DNA from: Neurospora tetraspora
Lineage: Eukaryota > Ascomycota > Sordariomycetes > Sordariales > Sordariaceae
Assembly: GCF_033439725.1 (NCBI RefSeq)
Contig: NW_026944385.1
Coordinates: forward strand, 1,707,001-1,771,000
Direction of reading: 5' to 3'
DNA: 64,000 bases
Shown here: positions 42,650 to 55,777 of the stretch, piece by piece
Layout of the letters: each line of letters starts with the position of its first letter
Position numbering within the stretch: the first letter of the stretch is position 1
Notes under the pieces: generated by a model
Seen by the model: the letters and a program-made list of their open reading frames with translations, nothing else
Database searches by the model: none
What the model was told of the DNA's origin: nothing
Made by a program: the position numbers and the translations under genes

Positions 42650-44385
42650 ATGGCGCTCCTAAGCTTGGGTTTCGGGAACCTGATGGCCCTGGCTATCGCC
42701 TCGGTATGTATAGCTCGCTGAGTTGATCTGAACGATGAACCAATCACTGACCCGCAGTCCAGGCCTGCCTTTACGTATTCGGATACGCAATCTATAACCT
42801 TTATTTACACCCTTTGGCAAAGTATCCTGGCCCGCTGTTGATGCGCGCAACACGGTTAGGGTATTGTCAAAAATTGCTGCAGGGCACCTTGTCCTTTGAC
42901 TTGCTGGAACTGCACAAACAGTACGGTGATGTTGTGCGTGTGGCCCCGAACGAGCTGGCCTTTGCGAATGCACAGGCATGGAAGGACATCATGGGCCACC
43001 GGACCGGTCCCGGCGGCGACTTTGAGAAGTGGGATAAGTTTTATCGCCCCGTCGAGGGCGTAACAACGGATATCGTCAACGCTGGGCGCGAGGAGCATGG
43101 CATGTTGAGACGGACCATGGCCCACGGGTTCAGTGACCGCAGCATGCGTGATCAACAACCGCTCATCAAAGGGTATATCGACTTGTTGATGCAGAGGCTG
43201 AGAGAGAACTGCGATAATGGCAATAAGGCGGTGGATGTCGCGGCCTGGTACAACTTTACCACTTTCGATGTTATTGGCGATTTGGCTTTTGGTGAAAGGT
43301 ACGATCCCTCGTCCTACATTTGACAGTCAGCAATTAACGGCGAAACAGTTTCGGGTGTCTGGAAAAGTCTAAATACCACTCCTGGGTGAAGAACCTGTTC
43401 AAGATGGCTAGTGGTGGCACAATCTTCCAGGCCATGTCGCATTATCCGCCCCTGATGAAGCTCATGCTTGCGCTTGTCCCCAAGAGCCTCATGGAGGAGC
43501 ATGAAAAGCACACCGAGAACGCCAAGGACAAGTTGCGCAGACGTATGGAAATGGGCCAGGATCGGGCGGATCTCATCGAAGGTTTATTGAAGCGGAAGGA
43601 TGAGTGGGGGCTTACGATCGACAAGCTGCAAGCTAACAGCGCCATTCTCGTCATCGGCGGATCAGAGACGACGGCAACCCTGCTGGCGGGCGCTACATTC
43701 CTGTTGGCGACGAGCCCGGTTGCTCTGAAGAAACTGACCGAGGAGATCCGAAGCTCCTTCAACTCCGAGGACGAGATCGACTATGCCAGCGTCAGTGTTC
43801 TGCCGTACCTGTTGGCTTGTTTGGATGAGGCTCTGCGCATGTACCCCCCTGTTCCGACAGGCTTGCCACGTGTGGTGCCCAAGGGGGGAGCGAGCATTGC
43901 GGGTCACTTTATCCCCGAAGATGTGAGTCGATGTTTCCAAAGAGGTTGAGGCGGAACAAGCTGACAATGATTTGTAGAGCATTGTCGCCGTCCACCACTG
44001 GGCCATGTACCACAACGACAAGCACTTCAAGGACCCGTTCACCTTCCACCCGGAACGCTGGCTCAACGACCCGGCGTTCGAGAACGACCACAAGGAAGCC
44101 TTCCAGCCGTTCCACATTGGAGCCCGCAACTGCCTCGGCAAGAAGTGAGTCTCTTCCTCCCCGTCTCTCTGGACGTTTGACATGACCATGAGATGCTGAT
44201 CTGTGCCTCTTGTTTGTCTCTTTAGCCTGGCGTACCTCGAAATGCGCATCATCTTGGCTCGCCTGCTCTGGAACTTTGATTTGAAGATTACCGAGGACAG
44301 TGTCGACTGGATGAAGAAGCAGAAGATCTTCAACTTTTGGGACAAGGGTGCGCTTAACGTGTATCTGACGCCGAGGAAGTTCTGA
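42650..44385 (+). CDS. Cytochrome P450 monooxygenase (TRI11/CYP65-like)
   Basis: Five exons (42650-42703, 42763-43298, 43349-43922, 43978-44144, 44226-44385) give 496 aa. Donors are GTATGT, GTACGA and GTGAGT. An N-terminal hydrophobic anchor leads to YNLYLHPLAKYPGP. Also seen are an I-helix-like ILVIGGSETTATLLAG, the K-helix ExxR (DEALRMYPPVP), the PERW line (FTFHPERWLND) and the heme loop FHIGARNCLGKN with its Cys ligand. This is a membrane-bound haem-thiolate oxygenase; overall text is like fungal isotrichodermin C-15 hydroxylase-type P450s. The substrate cannot be inferred because no cluster partners are adjacent. Confidence 0.9.
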
Positions 44386-44402
44386 GGGGACATACCGCAT
44401 CT

Positions 44403-44612
44403 TCTCATTCAAACCGGATTTATCTAAACGCGGGAACTAGGCTCAACGCAGTCTAAGGCATGAACTGTCGCTCGATCGGCTGCGTGTCACTTGCATGACA
44501 GACTTGCCAGTCGCTCTGAATGGTTTGTTCAACTTATGGCCGCCTTGCCTGCAGGTGCTTCCCCGATCTACTAGACCGTAAGGGGGATAGGATAAATCCG
44601 GTTTGAATGAGA
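44403..44612. mobile_element. 210-bp MITE with 22-bp perfect terminal inverted repeats
   Basis: TCTCATTCAAACCGGATTTA plus TC at the left end is the exact reverse complement of the right end (44591-44612). The interior has no coding capacity. It begins 18 bp after the P450 stop, so it probably lies in or supplies the P450 3' UTR. No clear target duplication was seen. Confidence 0.7.
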
Positions 44613-46351
44613 AAAAGCGGTAGAATGAGAGGTACATACATAGACTATAGAGGAAGGATGGGTTAGGGTTTAAAGAGGTTAATCACTAATACAAAGTCGT
44701 GCTTAATCGATTGGTTCTGCTGCAGCACGGTTGCAGGGGGCAGCTCACAGCCTGAATGACCCCCTGCTGGTCAGGCGCTTGCAGTGGTCTCCCTTGCTGC
44801 CCTGGCAGTGACTTTTCTGCTCGGTGTCGTCATGCTGAATAGATCGTTCTTGGCGTTTGGCCAAAGAGGAAGTGAGGAAATTGTGAGAAGCTTCCATCTG
44901 TTGACTGCTGTGATGAGGCATCGCGGCCTTGTCAACGTGTTGGGCATTTCCCATGTAACGTTCTGTTGAGAGAAAAGAGAGGCTGTTCCAGTTCGGCGCA
45001 AATGTGCAAATCTCATCGTCCCGTTCGGTTTCAGTCAATGGCACACTCGGTACCGTGATGTAGGTGCGCCATTTGTGACCCCTGGAGCCTGTCAAAACGG
45101 CCAAATCGCGGCCAAGCTCCCGTGGTCTATAAGGGACATGTTGTGCAAGCCGAGACGCGATCCCATCAAATCGGAGAGGGAAGGTGGTGGAGGGGGGGCT
45201 GCTGACAGGTCCAAGACTCCATGTGGAGGAAGGGAAAGAGACAATGAGACGGAGGAGAGTCGGGGAGTTTGCCAATGCTGTGTCTGTGGAATGGCACTCA
45301 AAGAGTGGTCGACGGGAATGCAATCAAGTCAACCTGGAACCTCTGAGGTAATCAGACAATCCACATGAGAGACAGCAAGTGGCAGCTGATGCGATGCAGT
45401 GCGTGTTGGACAAGTCGTGTGTTTCTCTCGGTCTGGCCTTTCCTCTTGAACCCGAGTTTGATATGTGCCTGTAGGTTGGTCTGGAGTTCCGGGATCGCAG
45501 TGACAGGACTTCCTTCCTCGCCGGCGGGGCCCATGAACATGTCCAATTTTTTGTGTGTGTGCTCTACAAGTTCTCTGTTAACCCGACCTCGATCTTGAAA
45601 GCACTCATCTGGTCCCGGGACTTCTAACGAACTGAACTACAAAGTGTTTGCCTTTTGAATCCAGGCTTCCCCTCTGGTAGCTTACGTCCTCGTTATCAAC
45701 CACCGACTATCCCCGTGCTCTGCTGTCTGATACATACAACTTGTCCCCCGCCGTAGTTGCGCCGGTCCACGATCCCGATCATCATTTTTCGGAGTCTATG
45801 CTCCATCCCTGACAACCGCCAATCAGCCCCACCTATCGTTGCATTTGCGGTTGCTTGGCGTTTCCCGCTGCTTCTGACAGTGCCCCGCCTTTGCACCTGC
45901 AACTGCTGCTAGCACCTCCCGCTTCCAAGCTCTCACAGCGCTGCGCGTCCGCTGGGCTCCATCGGGGCCTGGATTGGTTGACGTACTGCATCGTTCGCTT
46001 CTTTCAGACCGGCCATTCCAAGTTTCCAATCTTCAACATTTTGCATTTGCGACCTCGTCCCGTCTTTTTCCTGTCATCCTTCTTTTCCTCCTTTCTTCCC
46101 CTCATCATACAAACTCTCCCTATATCCCATCTCTCTCGCCGCGGGTCTGCGCATTCGATCAAGGGAAGCCGTCCACAAACCCACGACAGACAGCCAGTCA
46201 GCCAGTCCCGTCCCGCCCTCTCCAACTTTTGGCGACGCCGTTATTTTGGAGCATCCCCGCCATCCATAAATACATCATCGGTCCTCCCCGCCACGGTCCA
46301 TCCCGCTCCTTATCATCAACCACCACCACCTCAACAACCACAACTGTCACA
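44613..46351. other. Intergenic and 5' leader of tps1
   Basis: No gene recognised. The last ~400 bases are pyrimidine-rich and contain CCACCACCACC and CAACCACAAC stretches just before the tps1 ATG, typical of a long 5' leader. Confidence 0.5.
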
Positions 46352-48063
46352 ATGCCCGGTGTCGTCGAACCAACCGGCTCCGGCCGCTTGCTGCTCATCT
46401 CCAACCGTCTTCCCATCACCATCAAGCGCTCCGATGACGGCCAATACACTTTCTCCATGTCCTCTGGCGGCCTCGTCACTGGCTTGAGCGGCCTGGCCAA
46501 GACTACAAAGTTCCAATGGTACGGATGGCCGGGCTTGGAAGTTCCCGAGGCCGAAACCGCCAGCATGAAGCAGCGCCTGAAGGAGGAATACGACGCCATT
46601 CCTGTATTCATTGACGATGAGCTGGCTGATCGTCATTACAACGGTTTTGCGAGTAAGTGTAGCAGTAGCAGCTTGCGTCACTCTTTGTTATTCGCTTTTT
46701 TGTCTGACATCAGTGCCCCTCCACAGACTCCATCCTCTGGCCGCTTTTCCACTACCACCCCGGTGAGATCACGTTCGACGAGTCCGCCTGGGCTGCTTAC
46801 CGCGAGGTCAACCGCTTGTTCGCAAAGGAGGTTATCAAGGATGTGCAGGACGGAGATATGATCTGGGTTCATGATTATCACATGATGCTGCTTCCCCAAA
46901 TGCTGCGCGAGGAGATCGGCAACACCAAGAAGAACGTCAAGATTGGCTTCTTTCTTCACACCCCCTTCCCCAGCAGTGAAATCTACCGCATCCTGCCTGT
47001 CCGGGAAGCGCTTCTGTTGGGTATCCTCGACTGCGACCTGATTGGCTTCCACACATACGACTACGCAAGGCACTTCCTGAGCAGCTGTTCCAGAATTCTG
47101 TAAGTTGGCACAGTCGTCAATCCCGATGCGCCTGATCCCCCAAGCTTGGACTAACGTATCAACAGTCAAACCCCGACCACCCCTAACGGCGTCGACTATA
47201 ATGGCAAATTCGTCACTGTTGGTGCCTTCCCCATCGGTATCGATCCCGAGAAGTTTGTCGAGGGCCTCAAGAAGGAGAATGTCCAGCAGCGTATCGCCGC
47301 ACTCACACGCAAGTTCGAAGGCGTCAAGCTGATTGTTGGTGTCGACCGTCTCGATTACATCAAGGGCGTGCCACAAAAGCTACACGCACTCGAGGTCTTC
47401 CTTACTGAGCATCCCGAGTGGATCGGCAAGATCGTGCTAGTCCAGGTTGCCGTACCCAGTCGACAGGACGTCGAAGAATATCAGAACCTACGCGCCGTTG
47501 TTAACGAGCTTGTCGGCCGTATCAACGGCAAATTCGGCACGGTCGAGTTCATGCCCATCCACTTCCTCCACCAATCCGTCTCCTTCGATGAGCTCACTGC
47601 CCTCTATGCTGTCAGCGATGTTTGCTTGGTCAGCTCCACTCGTGATGGCATGAACCTCGTCTCTTACGAGTACATTGCCACTCAGCGTGAGCGCCACGGT
47701 GTCATGATCCTGTCCGAGTTCACTGGCGCAGCCCAAAGCTTGAACGGAAGTCTGATTGTCAACCCTTGGAACACGGAGGAGCTTGCGAATGCGATCCACG
47801 ACGCCGTTACCATGAGCCCCGAGCAGCGCGAGGCCAACTATCGCAAGCTTGAACGCTATGTCTTCAAGTACACCAGCGCCTGGTGGGGCCAGAGCTTCGT
47901 TGCCGAGCTGACGAGGATAAGCGCAGAGGCTGATAAGAACGCCGATGCGCAAAAAGAGCAGCATCCCATCCGCGAGGGTATTGCCAACGCGGCCAATAAG
48001 GCTATTGAAGGTGTCACGGATGCTCTAAAGTCCACCAACCTTTCTGATAACCAAGAGTCGTGA
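46352..48063 (+). CDS. tps1: Alpha,alpha-trehalose-phosphate synthase (UDP-forming)
   Basis: Three exons (46352-46652, 46727-47099, 47166-48063) with GTAAGT donors and an ACTAAC branch in intron 2 give 523 aa, the usual size for fungal TPS1. It is a GT20 glycosyltransferase making trehalose-6-phosphate from UDP-glucose and glucose-6-phosphate in the cytosol. Seen: LLLISNRLPITIKR, SSGGLVTGLSGL, FQWYGWPG, NSILWPLFHYHPG, VHDYHMMLLPQMLR, GFFLHTPFPSSEIYR, IVGVDRLDYIKGVPQKL, SRQDVEEYQNLR, VCLVSSTRDGMNLVSYEY and LSEFTGAAQSL, which cover the sugar- and nucleotide-binding lines. There is no phosphatase domain. The product also affects glycolytic entry and stress tolerance in fungi. Confidence 0.96.
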
Positions 48064-48990
48064 GTGGATGCCGGGTTTTGGCAGCAAGAGTTGGGTTAAT
48101 AGATGATTTTCTGGTTCGTCCTTTTAGTTTCTTCGCGACGAGTTGAACAGTGTTAGCGGGAACCGAAGAGGTTGCGGTTGTTAAACGGGTAACATTATGA
48201 GTAAACGGGAATTATGTTTTATGGAATGGCAACTTTTTATTGTCATTGTCGACTTGTTGTGGTGCCCGGCGAAGGGAGAAAGCCTTGGAATGATAAAAAA
48301 TGACCAGTGAATAGATATAGCATGGAGCCAGGCGTTGATTTAAGAACGCGATTCCTTAGCAGTCCGCGTGTGCCATGTTGATATTTAGGCGGGTGAAAGC
48401 CGCTTGAAGTGAGTGATCCATGTTCTCATCGATAACGGCAGCCCGCCATCTACCTAGTTTCGAACCACCCATTGGATGGATCCGTATCCAGTTTATACCT
48501 CTAGGTGTCATCTAATTCAGGATCACCAGGACGTCAGCCAACTCTTCGGCTACACCCGCGCCATAAGGAAAGACCCCTGGGAAAACGCTCCTTTTCTGGT
48601 TTCGGCCGGTTTAGTTCCGCGCTGATCCGGCACCCATAAACATCTTACTATATCTCTCCCATATTAGTTGAATATCTGGATGCTTTCGTTGTGATTGGTC
48701 TGATCATGATATCGTCAATCCTTCGACTTGGTGTTTGTCGTTGCGATTATCATTTCATTAATCGATGACGTCATTCCTCCTAGCACTATACGGGGGTCGT
48801 TAAAGAGGTCCTGGGTTTAAGCCTATTTCGGACGTGCACCGCCTGACTCTAGCCACCGCACGGACAAACACCAATATTACTTGTAATTTCTGAGTCCCGT
48901 GCGCAATCGCGCTTAGCGCGCGAACATTGCGGGTAATGCGCGCTAAAGCTGCGGGTTAGTACCGGCCAATATGCGTATTGCGAGCTGGCA
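48064..48990. other. Intergenic up to the large RIP block
   Basis: 3' flank of tps1, then sequence with no recognised gene. A GC-rich imperfect hairpin (48909-48921 against 48938-48949) sits just before the AT-rich block. Confidence 0.5.
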
Positions 48991-49479
48991 TTATAGCAGT
49001 AATACCGGTATCGTTATATACAATGTAAAGTTGAGGTTGGGTTTTTGAAACTTTATATATAGTATAGGTATAGTTAGGAGAGTTTTACTTTAAAATTTTA
49101 AGTATATAAATATAATATTAAAAGATTTAATATTTAATATTATAATTTATTATATTCGAGTTTAGTTTCGTATAATAAGAATGTTGTTTAATGATTATAA
49201 TAATTATAAAAGAATTCTCTTATTGAAATTACCGTCATTATATTACCCTCTTTTTTTTTATATATTAAAATTAATTTTATATATCCCAGTATTCTAATAG
49301 TGCGGGAAACCATCAGGGTAATTAAATTATATAAAAGTAAAAAAAGGTAAAATGATAGGTAAAAGTGCTTTTGAGTAGCGGAAATGCTACTAATAAATAA
49401 TATTCTAACTATTTGTTATTTTACATATTCTCTATTTTGGTATTTATATTCTTTCCCTTATTAATATTATTTTTATTAG

Positions 49480-49640
49480 TATTACAATTATTAATAACCT
49501 TATTAGCTTTATTCTAAGTAACTTTATTTTAATTAACTTTATTCTAATTAATTTTATTCCAATTACATTTATCTTAATTAAATTTATTCTTGTTAAATTT
49601 ATTTTTACTAAATTTATTTTCATTAGATTTACTCGTACTG
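49480..49640 (-). repeat. Degenerate 15-17-bp tandem repeat
   Basis: Variants of TTAATTAACTTTATTC repeat about nine times. On the minus strand they read as an Asn/Lys-rich repeated peptide remnant. Confidence 0.65.
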
Positions 49641-51563
49641 TTTCCGCTACGCTCGCTATTATAGTCGTCATTGTTAGGAGATTTTCCTCCTATATTCTTA
49701 TTATTATTAAAAATCGTACTAAATAAAGATATACCCGAAGTCTTATTCGAGAAAAAATAAATAGTAGCGGCCTAATAGTTAACTAATTAATATCCTGCAT
49801 TTTAAAAGCATTTTTATTCAAATTTATCATATTAGTATTATAAGGTTGGAAGCTTCTTTTCATATTATATACATTTTAAATTATTTCTTTAATAGCTTTT
49901 TGTATTAATAAACTGAATCCGCTATATTTTCCGTAGTTTGTACTTAATATTTAAAGAATTCTAACTTTGCTTCCCTATATATTTTTTTCTTCGGTCTTTT
50001 TAATAATTAAAGTGTAGGGAGCGGTATTAAAAGTTTGCGGGAAAGTAGTGGGGCTAGGAGTTAAAGGGGTAATAGTAATATTATTATTTTTTTTTATATT
50101 CGCGTATTTTGTTGACGAAGCTTTGGCCTTATTTATAAAAAGCGTCGGTACGTTTTTTAAGCTTTAAAATACAATTTTTCTCCTATTAAGTTTTTAAGTT
50201 GGGAATAATATAATACGAGATTTAAGCGTATTAATATTTATTAAATAATAATTAAACTTTAAAAATTTAATTTTATACTTTTATATAAAGTAGTATAATT
50301 ACCCTTCGTATATTCTTAATAAGTATTTCCCGTACCCTTTGGGTTGAAGTATTTTTAGGTATTACCAGTTTTATTATTAATAATTTTATTAATATAAATG
50401 TTATGAAGTAAGCTCTTCTTTATACCAGGCTCTTTCGTCGGCTTTTTATTCGGGGTAGGCGTGTCCTTTATTTTTATTTCCGGTCCCTTATTATTTTTTT
50501 ACTATATATTAGCTTTTAGAAAGTAGTAGGAAAGTAGGGTAATTATTTTACGCGAACCTTCTTTAGAGTTCTCTTTTTTTTATTTTCGTTTGCTTTTTTA
50601 TTGCTAATGCGCGTATTAGAGGGTATTTTAGTAAGTTTGAATTATATGCTAAATAATTATAAAGTTTATATTGATTACTATTTAGATTCGTTTAATAAGA
50701 AAGTATAAGTATTTATAGTAGTGGGAAAGATGCGTAATATAATAGAATTTACTATATATATATAAATAACGTTAATAGAAGTTAAGAAAGCGATGGGTAT
50801 ATAAATAGTTGTAAAATTGTAAAAGGAAAGAAGAAAGAAGGGGAAGAGGATGCGATAAAGAAAGGTAGAGAGGGGTAGGGATTTCCTAATTAGGGATATC
50901 TATTTAAATAAATTTATTTTAAATATATTATATAGATTTTTAAATAGAAGGTATAGATAGAAGGTATAAATGAAAAGTATAAATAGAAGGTATAGACGAA
51001 TTTATTATATTATTAATTATTATTTCGAATTTAGAATATTTAAATATTTTTTATTTTATTATTTATACGAAATATTAAAACGGGGTAGTAGTTCGTTAAT
51101 AACCTATAAGTATTTTGAATATTCTTTTAAATATATAATTATATATTACAATATAAATCATAAAAATTTATAAAATAGTTAAATAAGGTATAATAAATAT
51201 ATATTTAATATTTTTATTAAATTTTATGTAAGTATAGTATTTAAGGATTAATTATAAGCGACTATAATTAATAATTACTAATAGCGTATATAAAAGTATA
51301 GCTTTTAGTACGGGGTTATAATTATACTATTTATTATACTACGTTATAAAATATTTTACTAGTTGCTTATTTTTAAAGGGTATTACCTTAGAAAAACGTT
51401 TAAAAATTTTAAATTTGTATTACTTTAAATATATATTTAAAAGGTATTTTTTTCGTAGCTTATAAATATTTAATAATAGCCTTATATAATTAAATATATT
51501 AACGAAAGAAGATATTAAGAATAAGATTTCTTCTTGAGAAATAAAAAAAGAAGACTTATATAG

Positions 51564-51845
51564 GTATTAAGGATTTTAAAAATTAGGAAAAAGAAATTTA
51601 AAGAATTATTAAGGAAATCGAATTAGAAAAGAAGAATTTAGAATTAGAAATTAAGTACTAATATTAAAGTAGCGAATTAATAGGTTATATTTTATGTATA
51701 TATTCGTAAAAAAAGTATTAGGGATTTTAAAAATTAGGAAAAAGAAACCCGGATAATTATTAAAAAGATCAAATTAAAAAAAAAAAATTTAGAATTAAAA
51801 GTTAAATATTAACGTTAAAGTAGCGAAGTAGTAGGTCATCTTCCT
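51564..51845. repeat. Tandem duplication of about 150 bp
   Basis: GGATTTTAAAAATTAGGAAA and the sequence after it occur at about 51571 and 51722, offset by 151 bp, with the two copies differing mainly by transitions. Confidence 0.8.
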
Positions 51846-54800
51846 ATTTTACTCTATATTATTCCTAAAATTTAACTTATATATTATTTAATAATTGGAT
51901 CAATTCCTTTATTTTCATAGCGATAATAACGTTAATACTATTTCGAATTATAAAGTAGAGGTTATTTAATGTCCGGTCTAATTTATTTAAATTACTATTA
52001 TTAATTTTTATAAAATTTAGAATCTTTTATAAATTTGTATTTAATTACTTATTAACTTCTTAAAAATTTAATTTATACTTTTAGAGTGTATTAATAATAT
52101 AATTAAAAGTACTTTTAAATAGTGTATGAATTTCTTTATAAATTTCGAATTTATTTTTAGTTTAAAGATTAATTAGTTAAATAAAATGAGTAGGTTATAA
52201 TGAATTAAAAGAGGGGTAATAGTATTAAATATAAATATAAAGTAGTTACTAAGTAGCGAATTAGCGGTATTTATATTATAGTATACTTATAAGGCGCTTA
52301 TTAATACTTATTAGGTTATTTTCAAAGTTTTAAAGTTTCGGGTTTTATAATTTAAAAAAATTGTTTTCTTTAGGCAGTGGTCGTTCGGGTATAAAGATAG
52401 TATTCGGCTCCTTATCTTCTATCCTATTATTAAAAAAAATAAAATATTAGCGAATTAGTAGTTAAAAAGATGCGGGATAAATTTTATTTATTAAGTTATT
52501 TTTTTAATAATAGTATTTCCTAATAAAGTATATAAGTATATTTAAACTTAGAGGGTTACTATTTACGCCGTTATTTTTTAATAGTATAATATTATTAGAA
52601 AATGAGAGTTTGTATATAGATTAGTAATTTATTAAACCCAAATTCCGGAAAAGCTAATATAAGCGATCCCTAATAGAATTTTGAGCGGGATTATTATTTA
52701 TTAATATAATGAAAGTAATTATATATATTATTAATAATTATATAGAAAGTACCGGTTAAATTATATAATATTTTTATTTTCTATTTTAAAATAGCGTTAA
52801 TAGTTTTTAAATAAGTATATTAAGATTTAATTATATTTATAATATTAATTTATAAAAGTAGCGGGACTGTATATTTAAATTAGTACGCTTAATATTTGGT
52901 ATAATTTTGTTAGTTTTTGCAGAGATATTTAGTTTACATTAGGTTAGTATGAATAATAACTTTATTAATAAATTAGAAGTAATTTTCTTTTATTAATTGG
53001 TTATATAAAGTTGTAGTTATAGTTCGTAAGGTACGGGTATTATTTTGGAAGTGCTTGTAAAACGTAATTTAAAAATATTTTTTGTATAATAGATGTTGGA
53101 TTGCATTTACCCCGCGGTAGATAATATTGAAGGTAAATTATATATTTTTTTTATTCTATTATTAAATCGTTTATAACTATATATTTTAAAACCTAGCCCT
53201 ATAAATTACTATATTATTCGATTAATATTTTTAAATATTTTTTAATAATTTTACTAATTTGATTAAACGTAAAGAAAAAAATAATACGAAATTACAATCC
53301 GTAATTATTCCGTACTATAATTATAAATAAGAAAAAGGTAAAATAGGTTGTATTATATATTGAATTTATAATTATAATTACGTTAGATTCTTATAAGATT
53401 TCTACATAGTTTTTATTTATAAAGATTAGTTTAATAATAGGTTTATTCTTTTTTTTTTCGTTTTTAGGTTAAATTTAGGGAGGAAAATATATTTAATTTT
53501 CTAATTATTAAGATTATTAAGCTCTTAAAAATATTTTTCGTATTCTATTATAGGGAGATTTACTTTATTAATAATACGCGGTTTTTTCTTTAATTTGATA
53601 TATAGGGACCTTATAATATTAGCGAACTTTTAAGTAGTAAAATAATAACCCTTGTAGTAATTTATCCGCTTTCTATAAGCGGGATAGTCGTATTTAAAGA
53701 CTATTTTTTCTATTATTATAATAAGGTAATTTATTGAAAGGAGAAACGTAATATACTTTTTTATAGCTATTAATATATTATTTTAATTATAAAATTTTAT
53801 AATATAATTATATAGTTCGAAAATAGTAATTTTATAATTATTATTATATATTACCTATTTAAAGCGTATAGGATAACGGTTTTTTAAATAGCGGATATTT
53901 TTAAACGTTTTTTTAATCCCGCTACTTAATTATTTACCGTCTTTATATATACGGTAGCGGTATTATAATTTTTCCGTATACTCTTTTAACCCCCTTTTTA
54001 ACGTTTAGGTTTCTCTTTTAATATAAATATATAAAACCTAATATTAATTATATTTTTATTTAGTAATTAGTATCATGAACGTTCTTTTTTCCTAATAACG
54101 CTGACGGATTTTTATAATTTTTATAAGAATATAAAGATTATCATTCAGTTACTTTATAATTGTTAGAATTAATTTAAGGGGTTCGCGTTCTATTTTCTAC
54201 GGCGGTTACTTTAATAATTAGTTTTATTATTTACAATAGAAGGAGGCGAGGAAAGTGCTTAAAAGGAATTAGGTAGTAGTAGGTCTTCGTTTTTTATATA
54301 TTTAGGGCGTACGGGTTCGTTAAATATTTTAAAAGTAAATTAATTAAGTATATTGGAAGTAGGACTAAGCGTAGTATCGTCGGCAATTACTTCTATAAAT
54401 AGTTGGTTAAAATGAACTTTATTAATTAAAATTAAGAAATTTATTGTCCTACTTTCCTATAGTAGGATTATATTGGGCCGGTAATTAATATACGAGTAAA
54501 GAATTATGGTATATAGTAGCGAGTAGCTTATTTATTATTAATATATAGATAGGTATATATATTAGTAATTAATATAGGGTTGTGCTTTGATAACATTGTA
54601 TAGTATATAATAGGAAACGTAGTGAATAATAATATTTATTATGGTCGTGGTTGCGCGAAATTTAGGGAGCTAGTAGTAACCACGGGGAAATTGCGGGAAT
54701 ATAGCGCAAGCGAAGTATAATAGTATAAATATTGTTAGTGGGCGCTTAGTGTGATTTTCTAAGTTTTGCGCAAAAGTAACTTTTGTGGCTAGTGCTGACC

Positions 54801-54983
54801 CCTGTAGGCCAGAAACCTAGGACCTCGATAATGCTCCCCACTACACCTTTCGAACAATCCCCAAAGTCCAAACAAACATTTTCCACTATGGGTGTTTCGC
54901 TCATCGCATCAACGGTGAAAGACAACGGTCCAGGCCCGCGCATCCTTACCATCTGACCCTATACATCGCACGCGCAAATCACA

Positions 54984-55302
54984 ATGCCCTCAGACGACCT
55001 CAAGGATAAGAACAGCGAGCCCATCCATGTGGGTGACCACGTCTTTACTCACTCCCACGGTGGAAACCGTGGAAGACACGAAGGTGAGGTGGAAAAGATC
55101 GTGATCAGTAAGGAGGAGGCTGAGAGGGAAGGGGTGCAACATCCGCCTAAGGTAGGTATTTTCAACTCCAAAATGACATTTCGGTACCTCGCAGAGTGTT
55201 GACGCAAAAAAACACAATACTCAGGTTCTCTTTACAGATCAGCACGGTCATCATGTGGAACATAACCCGGAGGTGTTGCAGCATGGGGAGTATAGGAAGT
55301 GA
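54984..55302 (+). CDS. HVA1/TUDOR-type small protein (DUF2945)
   Basis: Exons 54984-55151 and 55225-55302 join in phase 0 (GTAGGT donor, CTCAG acceptor) to 81 aa. The text PIHVGDHVFTHSHGGNRGRH, EGEVEKIVISKEEAE, and PPKVLFTDQHGHHVEHNPEV fits the hypervirulence-associated TUDOR domain family, a small beta-barrel found in fungi and bacteria. Family members are known mostly from domain annotation, and a molecular role is not established here. It lies at the edge of the large RIP block yet has normal GC content. Confidence 0.75.
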
Positions 55303-55531
55303 CGGATGCTTCGACTTGGAGGAGTGCATAATAAGAGAGTATGGTGTTTGCGGCTGATAGTTACAGTTTATGAGAGACGTTGGTGCTCGTTGGACGCTGG
55401 TGATAATCGCTGTCACGAAGCGGAGAGACTTGGTGTTGCTGGCCGACATTGATGAGGTCATTATTCTAGTAGTCTACTGGATCTGCGAGTCAGTTCTTAG
55501 ATGGGACACATGGAAGAATTTAACATCCATT

Positions 55532-55605
55532 GGTCCGATGGTGTAGTTGGTTATCACGTCAGTCTAACACACTGAAGGTCCCCAGATCGAGCCTGGGTCG
55601 GATCA
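55532..55605 (+). tRNA. tRNA-Val (AAC)
   Basis: 74 nt, no intron: acceptor GGTCCGA/TCGGATC (one G-T), anticodon stem TCAGT/ACTGA with loop CTAACAC (anticodon AAC), T arm CCCAG-ATCGAGC-CTGGG, discriminator A. A and B boxes are present. Confidence 0.93.
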
Positions 55606-55607
55606 CA

Positions 55608-55614
55608 TTTTTTT
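55608..55614 (+). terminator. Pol III terminator of tRNA-Val
   Basis: Seven T starting three bases after the tRNA end. Confidence 0.8.
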
Positions 55615-55777
55615 AAGAGATCTTTTTTTTTTCGTCATTTTTTGTCGAACCACACACTCTACTCTTCCTCCCGTTCTCTAATTTTTGTGTCCCCATTTTC
55701 CCCCTGCTTTATAAGAAAACAAAAGCAGCACCAAGCAGTTCTGCAGTTATACCAACAGCCCTGCATAGTCATGACAC

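Larger units (their letters stand above)
48991..54730. mobile_element. Large RIP-degraded repeat block, family not resolved
   Basis: About 5.7 kb of extremely AT-rich, TpA-dense sequence with no gene-length frame. Internal structures are visible: a 15-17-bp degenerate tandem repeat at 49480-49640, four short TAGAAGGTATA-type repeats near 50935-50995, and a ~150-bp tandem duplication at 51564-51845. No RT, integrase or transposase line was recognisable. It is probably one or more nested transposons, old and broken throughout, and likely heterochromatic. Confidence 0.65.

Noticed and set aside
21007-44385. A secondary-metabolite cluster formed by the TRI14-like gene, transporter and P450
   Set aside because: They are separated by housekeeping and unrelated genes over more than 20 kb and no backbone enzyme is present.
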